Positions 1 to 8,674 of a stretch of 64,000 bases of DNA are shown in pieces. How positions within the stretch are numbered: the first letter of the stretch is position 1; each line of letters begins with the position of its first letter. Origin of the DNA: Pantoea sp. RIT-PI-b (GTDB taxonomy: Bacteria; Pseudomonadota; Gammaproteobacteria; Enterobacterales; Enterobacteriaceae). A program made the position numbers and the translations under genes. The notes below the pieces were generated by a model that saw only the letters and a program-made list of their open reading frames with translations, searched no databases and was not told the origin of the DNA. The stretch lies in the NCBI RefSeq assembly GCF_001187905.1, contig NZ_LGIS01000033.1, positions 124,001 to 188,000 of the forward strand, given 5' to 3'.

Positions 1-2
1 CA

Positions 3-1004
3 TCCAGTCAGATTGCGCTGCGTCCGCTGCAGCAGCAGGATGTCAAAATTGAAATTCTCTACTGTGGCGTATGCCACTCCGATTTGCATATGGCACGCAA
101 CGAATGGGCAGTAAGCCGTTATCCGCTGGTGCCGGGCCATGAAATCGTCGGACGTGTGGTTGAAACCGGTACTGATGTGACGAATTTTAAAGCCGGCGAT
201 GTGGTAGGCGTGGGCGTGATGGTGGATTCCTGTCGTGAATGCCATTTCTGCCAGCAGAAAGAAGAGCAGTATTGCGAATCCGGTTTCGTCGCGACTTACA
301 ACGGTATCGATAAATACACCGGCGATAGCACCTGGGGCGGTTATGCGCAAAACGTGGTGGTTGATCAGCATTTTGTGGTTTCGGTACCGCAGACATTGCC
401 GTTAGCCGGCGTTGCGCCGCTGCTGTGTGCCGGTGTAACAGTGTGGTCACCGCTGCGTCACTTTAATGTTAAAGCCGGTGATAAAGTTGGCGTAGTCGGT
501 TTGGGCGGCTTGGGTCATATGGCGGTTAAATTGGCGAGCGCGATGGGCGCAGAGGTCACGCTATTTACTACTTCGCCTGCTAAAGGTGAGGACGCATTGC
601 GCTTAGGAGCGAAGCGCGTCGTCGTTTCCCGTGATGCGCAGCAGATGGCCGCCGCGCAGACGTCACTGGATTTCATCGTTGACTGCGTTTCTGCACCACA
701 CGATCTCGATCCTTATCTCGCCACGCTGAAAACCAACGGCCGTTTAGTATTAGTGGGGATTCCGGAGCAACCGCATCAGTCGCCTAACGTGACGCCAATG
801 GTAAATCGTCGATTAAGCATCAGCGGTTCTTCGATTGGCAGCATTCAGGAAACCCAGGAAATGCTGGATTTCTGCGGCAAGCATAACATTACCGCCGATA
901 TCGAACTGATTGTCGGTGAAGAGATTGAAACGGCCTTTGCACGTATGCTGAAAGGCGATGTGAAGTATCGCTTCGTTATCGATATGCAAGCGACTCACTG
1001 GTAA
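3..1004 (+). CDS. Zinc-dependent NAD(P) alcohol dehydrogenase, YahK-like (5' truncated by window edge)
   Basis: The reading frame is open from base 3, and the residues before the first ATG at 84 already encode family sequence (CGVCHSDLH, with the catalytic zinc ligands Cys and His), so the start lies outside the window. PGHEIVGRV follows, then a structural-zinc loop with four Cys (DSC..C..C.......C) and a GLGGLG Rossmann motif for NAD(P)H. This order is that of medium-chain dehydrogenases of the YahK/cinnamyl-alcohol group, which reduce aldehydes with NADPH. The cofactor and substrate are family inference. The gene is followed by a hairpin terminator and appears monocistronic at its 3' end. 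Confidence 0.9.
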   Translation, partial: SSQIALRPLQQQDVKIEILYCGVCHSDLHMARNEWAVSRYPLVPGHEIVGRVVETGTDVTNFKAGDVVGVGVMVDSCRECHFCQQKEEQYCESGFVATYNGIDKYTGDSTWGGYAQNVVVDQHFVVSVPQTLPLAGVAPLLCAGVTVWSPLRHFNVKAGDKVGVVGLGGLGHMAVKLASAMGAEVTLFTTSPAKGEDALRLGAKRVVVSRDAQQMAAAQTSLDFIVDCVSAPHDLDPYLATLKTNGRLVLVGIPEQPHQSPNVTPMVNRRLSISGSSIGSIQETQEMLDFCGKHNITADIELIVGEEIETAFARMLKGDVKYRFVIDMQATHW

Positions 1005-1010
1005 AAAAGT

Positions 1011-1036
1011 ACCGCCCGTGCCTTGGCATGGGCGGT
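1011..1036 (+). terminator. Hairpin terminator after the alcohol dehydrogenase
   Basis: ACCGCCC and GGGCGGT form the outer stem, with TGCC/GGCA pairing inside, directly after the stop codon. It is preceded by A6 and followed by only three T, so it could act on either strand. Confidence 0.6.
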
Positions 1037-1498
1037 TTCAGCCTGAAATCGCCATATCGAAAGGGCTATAACTGATTGATGTGGTTTGAAATAAGCAAAG
1101 ATAAAGTTCTGAAATTCTCCCTTCATCAAAATTACGCCATATAGTTACAACATACTGAAATGCATAGATTGAACAGCGCCGAATTTTGACTTCTGCAAAT
1201 GCATTGTTTAATCAAAGGAGGTTGGCAGATGTGGTCAATCACGATGAAATCCTATGCATTTTACATGGTGAAGTTTTGACATCCTCCCCCTTAAATCCGC
1301 TACTGTTTAATTCCTTTTCAAGGAAAAACTTCTTCCTGGAGAGATAAAGCTAAAACTCTATATCATTGAAAACACTCTGTTATTTTTATGGCATATAAAT
1401 TGCAAAGATTGGCGCAATGTAAGATGTACCTCCGACGCGTGAATGATTTTCACGATGAAATAAGAGGTTATCTGTTCTCTCTTTCAATCGGCTATGAA
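1037..1498. other. Intergenic region with one possible 16-codon ORF
   Basis: There is no conventional gene here. The only feature of note is an ideal Shine-Dalgarno sequence, AAAGGAGG, at about 1215-1222, placed before ATG 1229. The reading frame that runs into the next gene from 1388 is open, but its residues do not resemble that family; see the start choice at 1499. Confidence 0.5.
1229..1279 (+). CDS. Possible 16-aa peptide with strong ribosome-binding site
   Basis: The ORF reads MWSITMKSYAFYMVKF and stops at TGA 1277-1279. AAAGGAGG lies 6 bases upstream of the ATG, a better match to the anti-SD than any other RBS in this window. A C-rich stretch (CCTCCCCC) just after the stop could pair with that SD. 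No homolog is recognised. Chance occurrence is possible, as only the RBS supports it. Confidence 0.2.
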   Translation: MWSITMKSYAFYMVKF

Positions 1499-1894
1499 AT
1501 GAAAATAATTATTACCTTTGGCACCTTTGACGTTTTCCATGTAGGGCATCTGAATATTTTGCGACGCGCAAAAATGCTGGGCGATCGGTTGATTGTGGGA
1601 GTTTCATCAGATGCACTGAATTTCCATAAAAAAGCACGCTATCCGATCTATGAAGAGAGTGACAGGTTATCAATAATCGCGAGCATGAAGTATGTTGATG
1701 AGGTTTTTCTGGAAGAGTCTTTGGAGTTAAAGCCTGACTATATTAAACAATATAACGCAGATATTTTAGTTATGGGTGATGACTGGAAAGGCAAGTTTGA
1801 CCACTTCTCATCGCTGGCTGAAGTCGTTTATCTAGAGCGCACGCCGACTATTTCTACCACATCGCTGATTGAGGTGATAAAAAAGCGGTTATAA
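1499..1894 (+). CDS. Glycerol-3-phosphate cytidylyltransferase-like protein (TagD family)
   Basis: This 131-aa protein of the nucleotidyltransferase superfamily opens with TFGTFDVFHVGHLNIL, holding the HxGH nucleotide-binding motif. It also has the TagD-type signature MGDDWKGKFD and a C-terminal RTPTISTTSLIE matching the family RTxxISTT motif. TagD makes CDP-glycerol from CTP and glycerol-3-phosphate. The frame is open upstream to 1388, but the family starts at MKIIITFG, so ATG 1499 is chosen. The RBS is not obvious. It is convergent with a CDP-glycerol glycerophosphotransferase-like gene, which fits a shared glycerol-phosphate polymer or decoration pathway. Confidence 0.85.
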   Translation: MKIIITFGTFDVFHVGHLNILRRAKMLGDRLIVGVSSDALNFHKKARYPIYEESDRLSIIASMKYVDEVFLEESLELKPDYIKQYNADILVMGDDWKGKFDHFSSLAEVVYLERTPTISTTSLIEVIKKRL

Positions 1895-1920
1895 CATCAG
1901 TCCTGTCACCAGACTGATGT
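1894..1920. terminator. Bidirectional hairpin between convergent genes
   Basis: ACATCAGTC pairs perfectly with GACTGATGT (9 bp, 9-nt loop). It sits between the stop codons of the convergent tagD-like and glycerophosphotransferase-like genes and can terminate both. Confidence 0.65.
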
Positions 1921-1934
1921 TTATGTAGTCGCTT

Positions 1935-3005
1935 TCAATCTAATGCTTTTATTGCATCAACAATGACCTGTGCTGCGCGCATACCCGCGCTTCCATCATT
2001 AAATGCATCACAATACTCAGTCTTGATATTTTGCAGCGTGTCAATATTGTTGCGCCACGGATACTCATCAGATAAATAATGCCTGATGTCTGGCATATCA
2101 CGCGCTACGGGTAGAAATTGTCGAACTTGTTGTTCCGGGCTGTGGTGATTGCTATAGGATTTATTATCTTTTAGTAAATCACCCATTCCTTCCCAGTCCA
2201 GTAAAATAATTTTTTTATCTGCGTTGATGGCGTCAAAAATAAAACCACTATTATCGCTAATGACATAATCTGCATGTTTTAGCAGTGCAAAGGTGGCGCT
2301 ATTATCCACTACAATTCTTTTCAGGAAACGTTTGGCCGTTTTGAGTGCCTGTCTTTCACTCGCTTTATAGAGGGTCGCATGATGCAATTTAGTGATGACA
2401 TTGTAATCAGTACTCAGACGGCTCAGCCGTTCTGCCCAGTGTGGTAATGAGCTAAGATCGCCATAGGTAGGCGCATAAAGAAGCGTGGGTTTGGTTGCAG
2501 ATAGTTTCAAATTATCCGGAATATTCTGCGAATAAGTCTTGTTATGCCAGTCATCAAAGCGCGGATTACCGACAACCTTAACACGCTCAGGAAGATTTAA
2601 TGATTTTTCCGTATAGTGGCTATAACATAAAATAGAGTGGTATTTTTTATTCCATTCAGCATGATTCCATTCGTTTTTAGCCAGACCATAAACGGTACGA
2701 ATATGAACTCTCGCCATATCCTGAGCATAGTGAAGGTGATAAGGACTAACAAAACATAAGTATGTTTTAGACTGTTTTATTACCGTGGATAGCAAAGAAC
2801 AGGTTAACTTTTTAACCTTAACTGTGCGTAAGAAACCGAGCATACTTTTGACAAAATCATCTTCTATCAAATCATTAATAATAATTTCGCACGAAATTTT
2901 ACTATCAAGTAGTTTCAGAATGATGTTTCGATAGACATCATAATGAAACGATGTCTCCATAAAAAAACCTACGGCAGGTCCTTTGTTGAGCGTAGTAGAT
3001 GACAT
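1935..3005 (-). CDS. CDP-glycerol glycerophosphotransferase-like protein (TagB/TagF type)
   Basis: This 356-aa protein has the Glyphos_transf pattern of TagB/TagF enzymes: LLYAPTYGD in the donor-binding half, a KLHH motif, and SDNSGFIFDAI followed by a hydrophobic strand and DWEG. The family transfers glycerol-phosphate (or ribitol-phosphate) from a CDP donor to a lipid-linked or polysaccharide acceptor at the cytoplasmic face of the membrane. The start is taken at ATG 3005, which has CAGGA upstream. The longer ORF to 3146 adds about 47 non-family residues. With the neighbouring TagD-like enzyme it would supply and use CDP-glycerol. The acceptor is unknown. Confidence 0.75.
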   Translation of the reverse strand: MSSTTLNKGPAVGFFMETSFHYDVYRNIILKLLDSKISCEIIINDLIEDDFVKSMLGFLRTVKVKKLTCSLLSTVIKQSKTYLCFVSPYHLHYAQDMARVHIRTVYGLAKNEWNHAEWNKKYHSILCYSHYTEKSLNLPERVKVVGNPRFDDWHNKTYSQNIPDNLKLSATKPTLLYAPTYGDLSSLPHWAERLSRLSTDYNVITKLHHATLYKASERQALKTAKRFLKRIVVDNSATFALLKHADYVISDNSGFIFDAINADKKIILLDWEGMGDLLKDNKSYSNHHSPEQQVRQFLPVARDMPDIRHYLSDEYPWRNNIDTLQNIKTEYCDAFNDGSAGMRAAQVIVDAIKALD

Positions 3006-3293
3006 AATTATTTTAATCCTGAACAGAATGATGTTTGCATTAAGCAAAAACCATGCCAGCCAAAAATGTGTCATGACGGGGAATTCAACGCGGAATGGCG
3101 GATGCTGCGGAAGCCACATTTCCCGTAGCGGAAAAGGTAATACCACGAGAAAATAGTCAAGATATGAAAGTATGGCAGGGCATTTTAGCCGCTTTCAAAT
3201 CTTATTTCGTCTGGTAACCGTTATAGCAAGCCTATCCATGCGACTTTTCAGAAGTGCGTCACATCCTGCAATCACTTTTAACGCAATCCCTAA

Positions 3294-3320
3294 TAAATAT
3301 TTTCCGCCGTGTTCCGATAA
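3294..3320 (+). promoter_or_regulatory. Sigma-28 (FliA) promoter of the chemoreceptor gene
   Basis: TAAATATT, 11 bases, then TCCGATAA: this matches the FliA consensus TAAAGTTT-N11-GCCGATAA at TAAA and CCGATAA with exact spacing. It lies 46 bp upstream of the MCP start, the expected place for a class 3 flagellar/chemotaxis promoter. Confidence 0.8.
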
Positions 3321-3365
3321 CTCCCTTACAAATGTACAAAAACAACAAACGCAGGAGTAGGGAAC

Positions 3366-5201
3366 ATGGGGCTGGTATCCCGTTTACGTAATGTGCGCAT
3401 TACCCGTAAGTTGTCGGCAGGATTCGGCATCGTACTGTTGTTAGTGGCGCTAGCCACCGGATTAAGCGTGCAGCGCTTTAACGCCATTCATGACATCTAT
3501 CAGAAAACCAACCTGATTTATGACATCAATATTGAAGTGTTTCAGGCCAAAATTAATCGCCTCAAATATCTTTATGGTGATGACAAATCCGGTCAGGTCA
3601 TGGCGAACTACGTCACTCACGCGCAACAGTTGACGAGCGAAGCGAAACAGCTCTCCTGGACTGAAGGTGCCAAAGAGCGGGTCGATGAATTGACGACGCA
3701 TCTCGCCAGTTTCCACAACAGTATTGGCGCAATGACGCAGGCCACGCAGCAACTCAACAGCCTGCGCTCGCAGCTTGATAGCTTAAGTCAGCAGGATATG
3801 ACGTCACGCTACACCCAACTTATTCGCACTCCCGTCACCAATCCCGATCTCACCAACCAAATTTATCAGCAGCTTTTTGCCATCAGTAATGTGCGTGAAG
3901 AGGCGTGGGCGCTGCGCTTTAACGTCAGCGATGCGCTGCGTAAAACGCTGGAGAACCATTTCCAGCAGGCCGATCAAGGTATGAAAGCTTTACTGGCACA
4001 GCTGCCGCCAGAACAGCAGGGTGAATTTAACGCGCTGTGGAATGAGACACAAAAATTCAAAAGTTTGAGCCTGCAAGCGGCAGATGCCTATGGGCAACTG
4101 CGTAGCGCGGAAGACACCGTTAAAGTGGCAGGCGATAAGAGCAGCGCCGCAATCAAACAGATTATTACCATCGTCAAAGCGCGTAACGATGAACTGGCCA
4201 ACGGCTCGGCGGCGATTTCGTTGCTGATAGGTGGCCTGGCCATTCTGTTTGGCGTTTTGGTGGCGTGGTACATCATCCGCCAGATTACGCGTCCGGTTTT
4301 CCACAACCTGGAACTGGCGGAGCGTATCGCCAATGGCGATCTCAGTTCGCAGTTTGCTACTGACCGGCATGATGAATTAGGTAAATTGACTTCGGCGATG
4401 GGTCGCATGAACGAACGCCTGCGCAGCATGATTGGCGATGTGTTGAGCAGTGTCAGTAGCGTATCGCAGGCGGCCAGCGCGATTAATCAGGGTAACCTGG
4501 ATTTGTCATCGCGCACCGAGCAACAGGCTGCGGCGGTGGTGCAAACGGCCGCCAGCATGGAACAGCTCACCGCCACGGTGAAAAATAACGCCGCGAATGC
4601 GCGTCAGGCGAGCCAGATCGCCGCTGAAGCCTCACACAATGCCAATAAAGGCGGCATCGCGGTGCGCGATGTGGTGAATACCATGGGCGAAATCTCTGAA
4701 AGCTCGAAGAAAATCGCCGATATCACCGCCGTGATTAACAGCATTGCTTTCCAGACTAACATCCTTGCGCTTAACGCTGCGGTGGAAGCGGCTCGTGCCG
4801 GCGAACAAGGACGCGGTTTTGCTGTGGTCGCCAGCGAGGTACGTAATCTGGCCCAGCGCAGTGCCGGTGCCGCTAAAGATATCGAGCAGCTCATCAGTGA
4901 ATCGGTGGGCCGCATCAGCAATGGCCACCAGCAGGTGGCGCGCGCCGGTGAAACCATGGATCATATTCTCGGCAGCATTGCGCGCGTGAATGAGATTATG
5001 GGGGAGATTTCAGCGGCGTCCGATGAGCAGAGCCGCGGCATCGAGCAGATCGCCCGAGCGGTCGGCGAGCTGGATACCACCACGCAGCAGAACGCCACGC
5101 TAGTAAGCGCCTCTTCACACTCGGCGAATTCGCTGGAAGAGCAGGCGATGATGCTGGAACGGCTGGTGGCGCAGTTCCGCTTGCAGGGCGCGACACGCTA
5201 G
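3366..5201 (+). CDS. Methyl-accepting chemotaxis protein
   Basis: This 611-aa transmembrane chemoreceptor has TM1 at about 15-33 and a long helical periplasmic region of about 245 residues, a size that suits an HBM-type double helical bundle better than a single four-helix bundle. TM2 is at about 283-303, followed by HAMP. The MCP signalling domain contains the near-invariant hairpin tip (IAFQTNILALNAAVEAARAGEQGRG). The C-terminus ends in LVAQFRLQGATR, with no NWETF-like pentapeptide, so it probably relies on other receptors for CheR/CheB tethering. The start has AGGAG 8 bases upstream, and a sigma-28 promoter precedes it. The ligand is not predictable; HBM domains in known receptors bind organic acids. 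Confidence 0.95.
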   Translation: MGLVSRLRNVRITRKLSAGFGIVLLLVALATGLSVQRFNAIHDIYQKTNLIYDINIEVFQAKINRLKYLYGDDKSGQVMANYVTHAQQLTSEAKQLSWTEGAKERVDELTTHLASFHNSIGAMTQATQQLNSLRSQLDSLSQQDMTSRYTQLIRTPVTNPDLTNQIYQQLFAISNVREEAWALRFNVSDALRKTLENHFQQADQGMKALLAQLPPEQQGEFNALWNETQKFKSLSLQAADAYGQLRSAEDTVKVAGDKSSAAIKQIITIVKARNDELANGSAAISLLIGGLAILFGVLVAWYIIRQITRPVFHNLELAERIANGDLSSQFATDRHDELGKLTSAMGRMNERLRSMIGDVLSSVSSVSQAASAINQGNLDLSSRTEQQAAAVVQTAASMEQLTATVKNNAANARQASQIAAEASHNANKGGIAVRDVVNTMGEISESSKKIADITAVINSIAFQTNILALNAAVEAARAGEQGRGFAVVASEVRNLAQRSAGAAKDIEQLISESVGRISNGHQQVARAGETMDHILGSIARVNEIMGEISAASDEQSRGIEQIARAVGELDTTTQQNATLVSASSHSANSLEEQAMMLERLVAQFRLQGATR

Positions 5202-5208
5202 ACAACAG

Positions 5209-5249
5209 GGCAGTGGACGTCGCTCCAGATTGATCTCCACTGCCTCTCT
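5209..5249 (+). terminator. Hairpin terminator after the MCP gene
   Basis: GGCAGTGGA and TCCACTGCC form a 9-bp stem with an 18-nt loop, followed by TCTCTTTTG. It lies 8 bases beyond the MCP stop codon. Confidence 0.55.
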
Positions 5250-5375
5250 TTTGCACACAATGCGAGATTTTTGTTCTGCCAACAAATGGCAAGGTAAATA
5301 TTCTTAAAATAAAGCGATCCGCGGCTACTTTTTCCCGTTAAACTGCAATTCTTGTCGCCCTGATATCTCCCATGC

Positions 5376-6452
5376 ATGAACTACTACTCACCTGACGATA
5401 GCCATTTGAAGCGGCGTTCCCAACGCTTCGTACGTCGCATGTTCATCATGCGTCAGCTCGGCACGATTTTATGTTTTTTCCCGATTCTATCGGTGCTGAT
5501 GGAGATGAATCGCAGCGTGGGATTTAGCGCGCTGTTATTCGTGAATGCCTTTTTCTGGCCGTGGCTGGCTTATCGCCGCGCGCTACGCGCCGAAGACTCT
5601 ACGACCAGCGAGCGACATAATCTCACCCTCGACGCCGCATTTGGCGGCATCTGGGTGGCGCTGATGGCGTTAAGTCCGCTGCCCTCGTTTATCATCATGG
5701 CGGTGCTGGCCTCCGATCGCTATGCCGCTGGCGGCGCGGCACAGTTAATCGCCGCGATGCAGGCCTTTCTGTTTGCGTTTGTGCTGGTATGGCTGGTGGA
5801 TGGCGCAGGCGTGCATCTGGCGTTTAGCACGCAAACCGTGTGGTTAACGTTGCCGCTAGCAACCTGCTACATGCTGGTGTTGAGCGTCACGTCATACAAT
5901 CTTACCTGGCAGCTGCGCAAACGAAATCGTGAGCTGGAGCGCATCGCGCTGATGGATCCGGGTCTGGAGATCCCCAACCGTCGCCTGTTTGAGCGTCGGC
6001 TGGAAAGCGAATTTCTCAGTACCCGGCGCGGTGATAGCGCGGGCTATTTGTTGCTGATGGATCTCGATTATTTCAAATCGGTAAACGATACCTGGGGCCA
6101 CGAGGCAGGCGATTTCCTGTTGGCGGAGATCTCGGCGTTGCTGCGTAACCATGTAGGATTGCAGGATATTCCAGCGCGTTTTGGCGGCGATGAGCTGGGC
6201 GTGATTGTGCACCATGCCAGCGACGAATCGGTGGTGGCGCTGGCCAGGCGTTTGCAAGAGAAAATAGCGCAGGTGCGCCTACCGGCTTCAGCGGAGTTTC
6301 ATTGCTCGGTGAGTATTGGCATTGCTTCTGCGGCACATGCGGAATCGATCCGTCAATGGCTGCGACACGCTGATGAGGCGCTATACGAAGTGAAACGCGC
6401 CGGACGCAACGGTGTGCGCTTATGGCAACCCTCGCTGGCCGGCGCGGCCTGA
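5376..6452 (+). CDS. Diguanylate cyclase with MASE2 membrane domain (DgcC/AdrA-like)
   Basis: The 358-aa protein has an N-terminal membrane domain (about 20-180) with several hydrophobic helices and the FWPWLAYRRA-type pattern of MASE2, as in E. coli DgcC (AdrA), which drives cellulose synthesis. The C-terminal GGDEF domain shows FKSVNDTWGHEAGD and RFGGDEL. The active-site loop is GGDEL, with Leu in place of Phe; the metal and catalytic acidic residues are kept. The inhibitory I-site position (RxxD before the loop) reads GLQD, so product feedback inhibition is probably lost. It forms c-di-GMP from two GTP. The stop lies one base from the convergent osmC-family gene. Confidence 0.9.
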   Translation: MNYYSPDDSHLKRRSQRFVRRMFIMRQLGTILCFFPILSVLMEMNRSVGFSALLFVNAFFWPWLAYRRALRAEDSTTSERHNLTLDAAFGGIWVALMALSPLPSFIIMAVLASDRYAAGGAAQLIAAMQAFLFAFVLVWLVDGAGVHLAFSTQTVWLTLPLATCYMLVLSVTSYNLTWQLRKRNRELERIALMDPGLEIPNRRLFERRLESEFLSTRRGDSAGYLLLMDLDYFKSVNDTWGHEAGDFLLAEISALLRNHVGLQDIPARFGGDELGVIVHHASDESVVALARRLQEKIAQVRLPASAEFHCSVSIGIASAAHAESIRQWLRHADEALYEVKRAGRNGVRLWQPSLAGAA

Positions 6453-6453
6453 C

Positions 6454-6915
6454 TTAACTGAACTCGGGTGCGCAAATTACCGGAAAGTTAAGTGAATTGG
6501 CGATAAAACAGGCCTCATGTGCCTGATGATGTAGCGCACGCGCGCGGTCCGCATCTGCCGGATCGCGCAGCGTAATACGTGGTTTCAGGATGATCTGGGT
6601 AAAGCGACCGCGCGTCTCTTCAATCATGGTGCCTTCTGCCGCATCTTCATACGCTTTCACCACAATCCCGGCATCTGAACAGAGATGCAGATACCACAAT
6701 TTATGGCAGGCCGAGGCTGAAGCCAGCAGTAACTCTTCCGGATTCCAGCGCGCCGCATCGCCACGAAAAGCCGGATCGGCGCTCAACGCCACCGTCTCTT
6801 TTCCTGCGGCAATCAGCTCTGCGTTACGATCGTAAGCGGTATAGGATGCCGTGCCGTTGCCGCGATTGCCGGTCCAGCGAACCGTGACCTGATAATGATG
6901 TTCCCGTGCTGCCAT
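6454..6915 (-). CDS. OsmC family peroxiredoxin-like protein
   Basis: At 153 aa it has OsmC-family length and pattern: SACHKLWYL, with the first redox Cys on the central helix, and EACFIANSL, with the second Cys. Members reduce organic hydroperoxides with these two cysteines. The start ATG 6915 has AAAGGAGC upstream. It is convergent with the diguanylate cyclase and read in the same direction as the XRE-cupin regulator 38 bp upstream, so it may be co-transcribed with it. Confidence 0.9.
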   Translation of the reverse strand: MAAREHHYQVTVRWTGNRGNGTASYTAYDRNAELIAAGKETVALSADPAFRGDAARWNPEELLLASASACHKLWYLHLCSDAGIVVKAYEDAAEGTMIEETRGRFTQIILKPRITLRDPADADRARALHHQAHEACFIANSLNFPVICAPEFS

Positions 6916-6953
6916 TTCTGAAGCTCCTTTCGAATGAACAATGCCTCAGCAGA

Positions 6954-7619
6954 CTAACATGGCGCTCCGCGCGCCAGATCCTCAATATCCAGCTTTTCCG
7001 TCTGACAGATGGAGATCAAGCTGGCGGCTTCGTCACTCAGACGCACAAAAGTATGGCGCATGGTGCTGTCGATGTAGGCGCTATCGCCTTTGGCCAGCCG
7101 CAGCGGTGCGTACAGCTGCGTGTGCAACATCACTTCACCACTTAGCACGTAGATAAACTCTTCGCCCGCATGCTGCGACCAGGCTTCTGGCGGCGGCAAT
7201 TGCTGGGTTTCAATGCCCATCACCACCGGAATCATGCCTTTTACCAGCAGCTCAGCGGCGTGCACTTCATAGCGAAACCACGGATTGGTGAATGCAATTC
7301 CTTTGCCCGCCAGCGTGTAAGTACGACGCCCCTGAATGGCGCCGCGGGGCAGCGGTGAATCAGGCAGATCTTCAGCAAAGAGTTCGGCCAGCGAGTAATC
7401 AAAAGCGCTGGCGATTTTGGCGATGGTATCGAACGACGCCGAAACCTGGCCTTTCTCAATCTTCGACAACGTGGAGATAGATACGCTGCTGAGCTCGGCA
7501 ACCTGCTCCAGCGTAAGTTCACGCGCCTGACGTAGGGTCTTGATGCGCATACCAAAATCCTGCTCGCCGGTGGTGGCTGCGCCCAGCCCGGAGGCTTCAT
7601 GCTGTCGGGTGGTTTTCAT
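6954..7619 (-). CDS. XRE-family regulator with C-terminal cupin domain
   Basis: This 221-aa regulator (from ATG 7619, RBS AAGAGAG) has an N-terminal HTH_3 domain (IKTLRQARELTLEQVAELSSVSISTLSKIEKGQ) and a cupin domain (HAGEEFIYVLSGEVMLH...LAKGDSAYIDSTMRHTF) that probably senses a small ligand. It is divergent from the nitrilase/ABC/amidase operon with a 137-bp shared control region containing an inverted repeat, so it is the likely local regulator. XRE-cupin proteins commonly control amine, amino-acid or nitrogen catabolism. A start 12 codons further upstream (7655) is possible. Confidence 0.85.
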   Translation of the reverse strand: MKTTRQHEASGLGAATTGEQDFGMRIKTLRQARELTLEQVAELSSVSISTLSKIEKGQVSASFDTIAKIASAFDYSLAELFAEDLPDSPLPRGAIQGRRTYTLAGKGIAFTNPWFRYEVHAAELLVKGMIPVVMGIETQQLPPPEAWSQHAGEEFIYVLSGEVMLHTQLYAPLRLAKGDSAYIDSTMRHTFVRLSDEAASLISICQTEKLDIEDLARGAPC

Positions 7620-7661
7620 CGTGCTGACTCTCTTCCACAGAGTGAATGTGAACACTAATTT

Positions 7662-7715
7662 CTCACATATGATAAAAAATTTCCTATAAGAAAATTGTAT
7701 TGGTCATAGTGTGAG
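7662..7715. promoter_or_regulatory. Candidate operator in the divergent XRE-cupin/nitrilase promoter
   Basis: CTCACATATGA (7662-7672) is matched on the opposite strand by TCATAGTGTGAG (7704-7715), an inverted repeat with a one-base offset. A second near-palindrome, TTTCCTATAAGAAA, lies between them. The position between divergent genes fits autoregulatory and operon control by the XRE-cupin protein. This is inference from symmetry only. Confidence 0.4.
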
Positions 7716-7756
7716 TTACGTAGCAGCTTAGAAAAAAACTTCTGGGAGCTGTAGTC

Positions 7757-8674
7757 ATGACCGCCATCACCATTGCCAGCGTCACCTTAACGGCGTTTTA
7801 CGATAAAGCTCGCAATCTCAATAACCTGCTGGCGTGGATGGAGCATGCGGCGCAGGAAGGTGCCGATCTGGTGGTATTTCCAGAGCAGATTTTACAGGGC
7901 TATCTGCCAGACACGCTCAACTGGAACGGCGACGCGGTGGCGTGGCAAATGGCACAGGCCGAAGTGGTGCCGCAGGGTGAAAGCGTTCAGGCATTGCAGC
8001 GCCTGGCGACTCAGCTTGGCCTGCATGTGGTGTTCGGCATGACGGAGCGCCACCCCGAACGTGCCGAAGTGCTGTTCAACAGCGCGGTGCTGCTGGGGCC
8101 GCAAGGTTTAATCGGCGTATATCGCAAGGTGCATCAGCCGGGCGATGAGAAGCACGTTTACTATCCTGGCAGCGACTTCCCGGTGTTTAACACAGCGCTG
8201 GGTCGCATCGGCATGCTGATTTGCTACGACAAGGTGTTCCCGGAGAGTACGCGCGAGCTGGCGCTGAAAGGGGCGGACATCATGATCATGCCCACCGCGT
8301 GGGGCTACGGCGGTGATGGCAGCGCCGGGGATGCCGACCCCATGGTCGATAGCTACACGTTGTTTGGCCGGGTGCGCGCCCTTGAGAATCAGTGCTGGAT
8401 GGTCGAATCCAATCTGTGCGGGCAGCACGGCAATCTGCACTATCACGGCCACAGTCGCATCATTGATCCGCTCGGCAAGATTATTGCCGACAGCGGTAGC
8501 CGCGAAGGCATGGCGCTGGCCAACGTGGAGATCCAATCCGCCATCCTGCGTGCGCGCAGCAGCGACTATCTCGGTTATCACTTCCTGAAAGATTACGTTC
8601 CGGTGCAGGCGCCGCCTTCACCCTTAACGGTTCACAATCGCCACGCGCGACCTCTGGGGGAAAACCATGACTAA
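7757..8674 (+). CDS. Carbon-nitrogen hydrolase (nitrilase/amidase superfamily)
   Basis: The 305-aa protein carries the complete Glu-Lys-Cys triad: FPEQI (Glu about 42), YRKVHQPG (Lys) and MLICYDKVFPES (Cys). The superfamily hydrolyses nitriles, amides or carbamoyl groups in the cytoplasm. The start has GGGAG 9 bases upstream. It is the first gene of a tightly packed operon, and its last codons overlap the ATPase gene by 8 bp. Beside an AtzE-like amidase and an importer, it likely acts on an imported amide, ureide or nitrile. The substrate cannot be read from sequence. Confidence 0.9.
   Translation: MTAITIASVTLTAFYDKARNLNNLLAWMEHAAQEGADLVVFPEQILQGYLPDTLNWNGDAVAWQMAQAEVVPQGESVQALQRLATQLGLHVVFGMTERHPERAEVLFNSAVLLGPQGLIGVYRKVHQPGDEKHVYYPGSDFPVFNTALGRIGMLICYDKVFPESTRELALKGADIMIMPTAWGYGGDGSAGDADPMVDSYTLFGRVRALENQCWMVESNLCGQHGNLHYHGHSRIIDPLGKIIADSGSREGMALANVEIQSAILRARSSDYLGYHFLKDYVPVQAPPSPLTVHNRHARPLGENHD

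Noticed and set aside
3172..3360. Possible 62-aa ORF upstream of the MCP gene
   Set aside because: It overlaps the sigma-28 promoter, has no RBS and no recognisable family.
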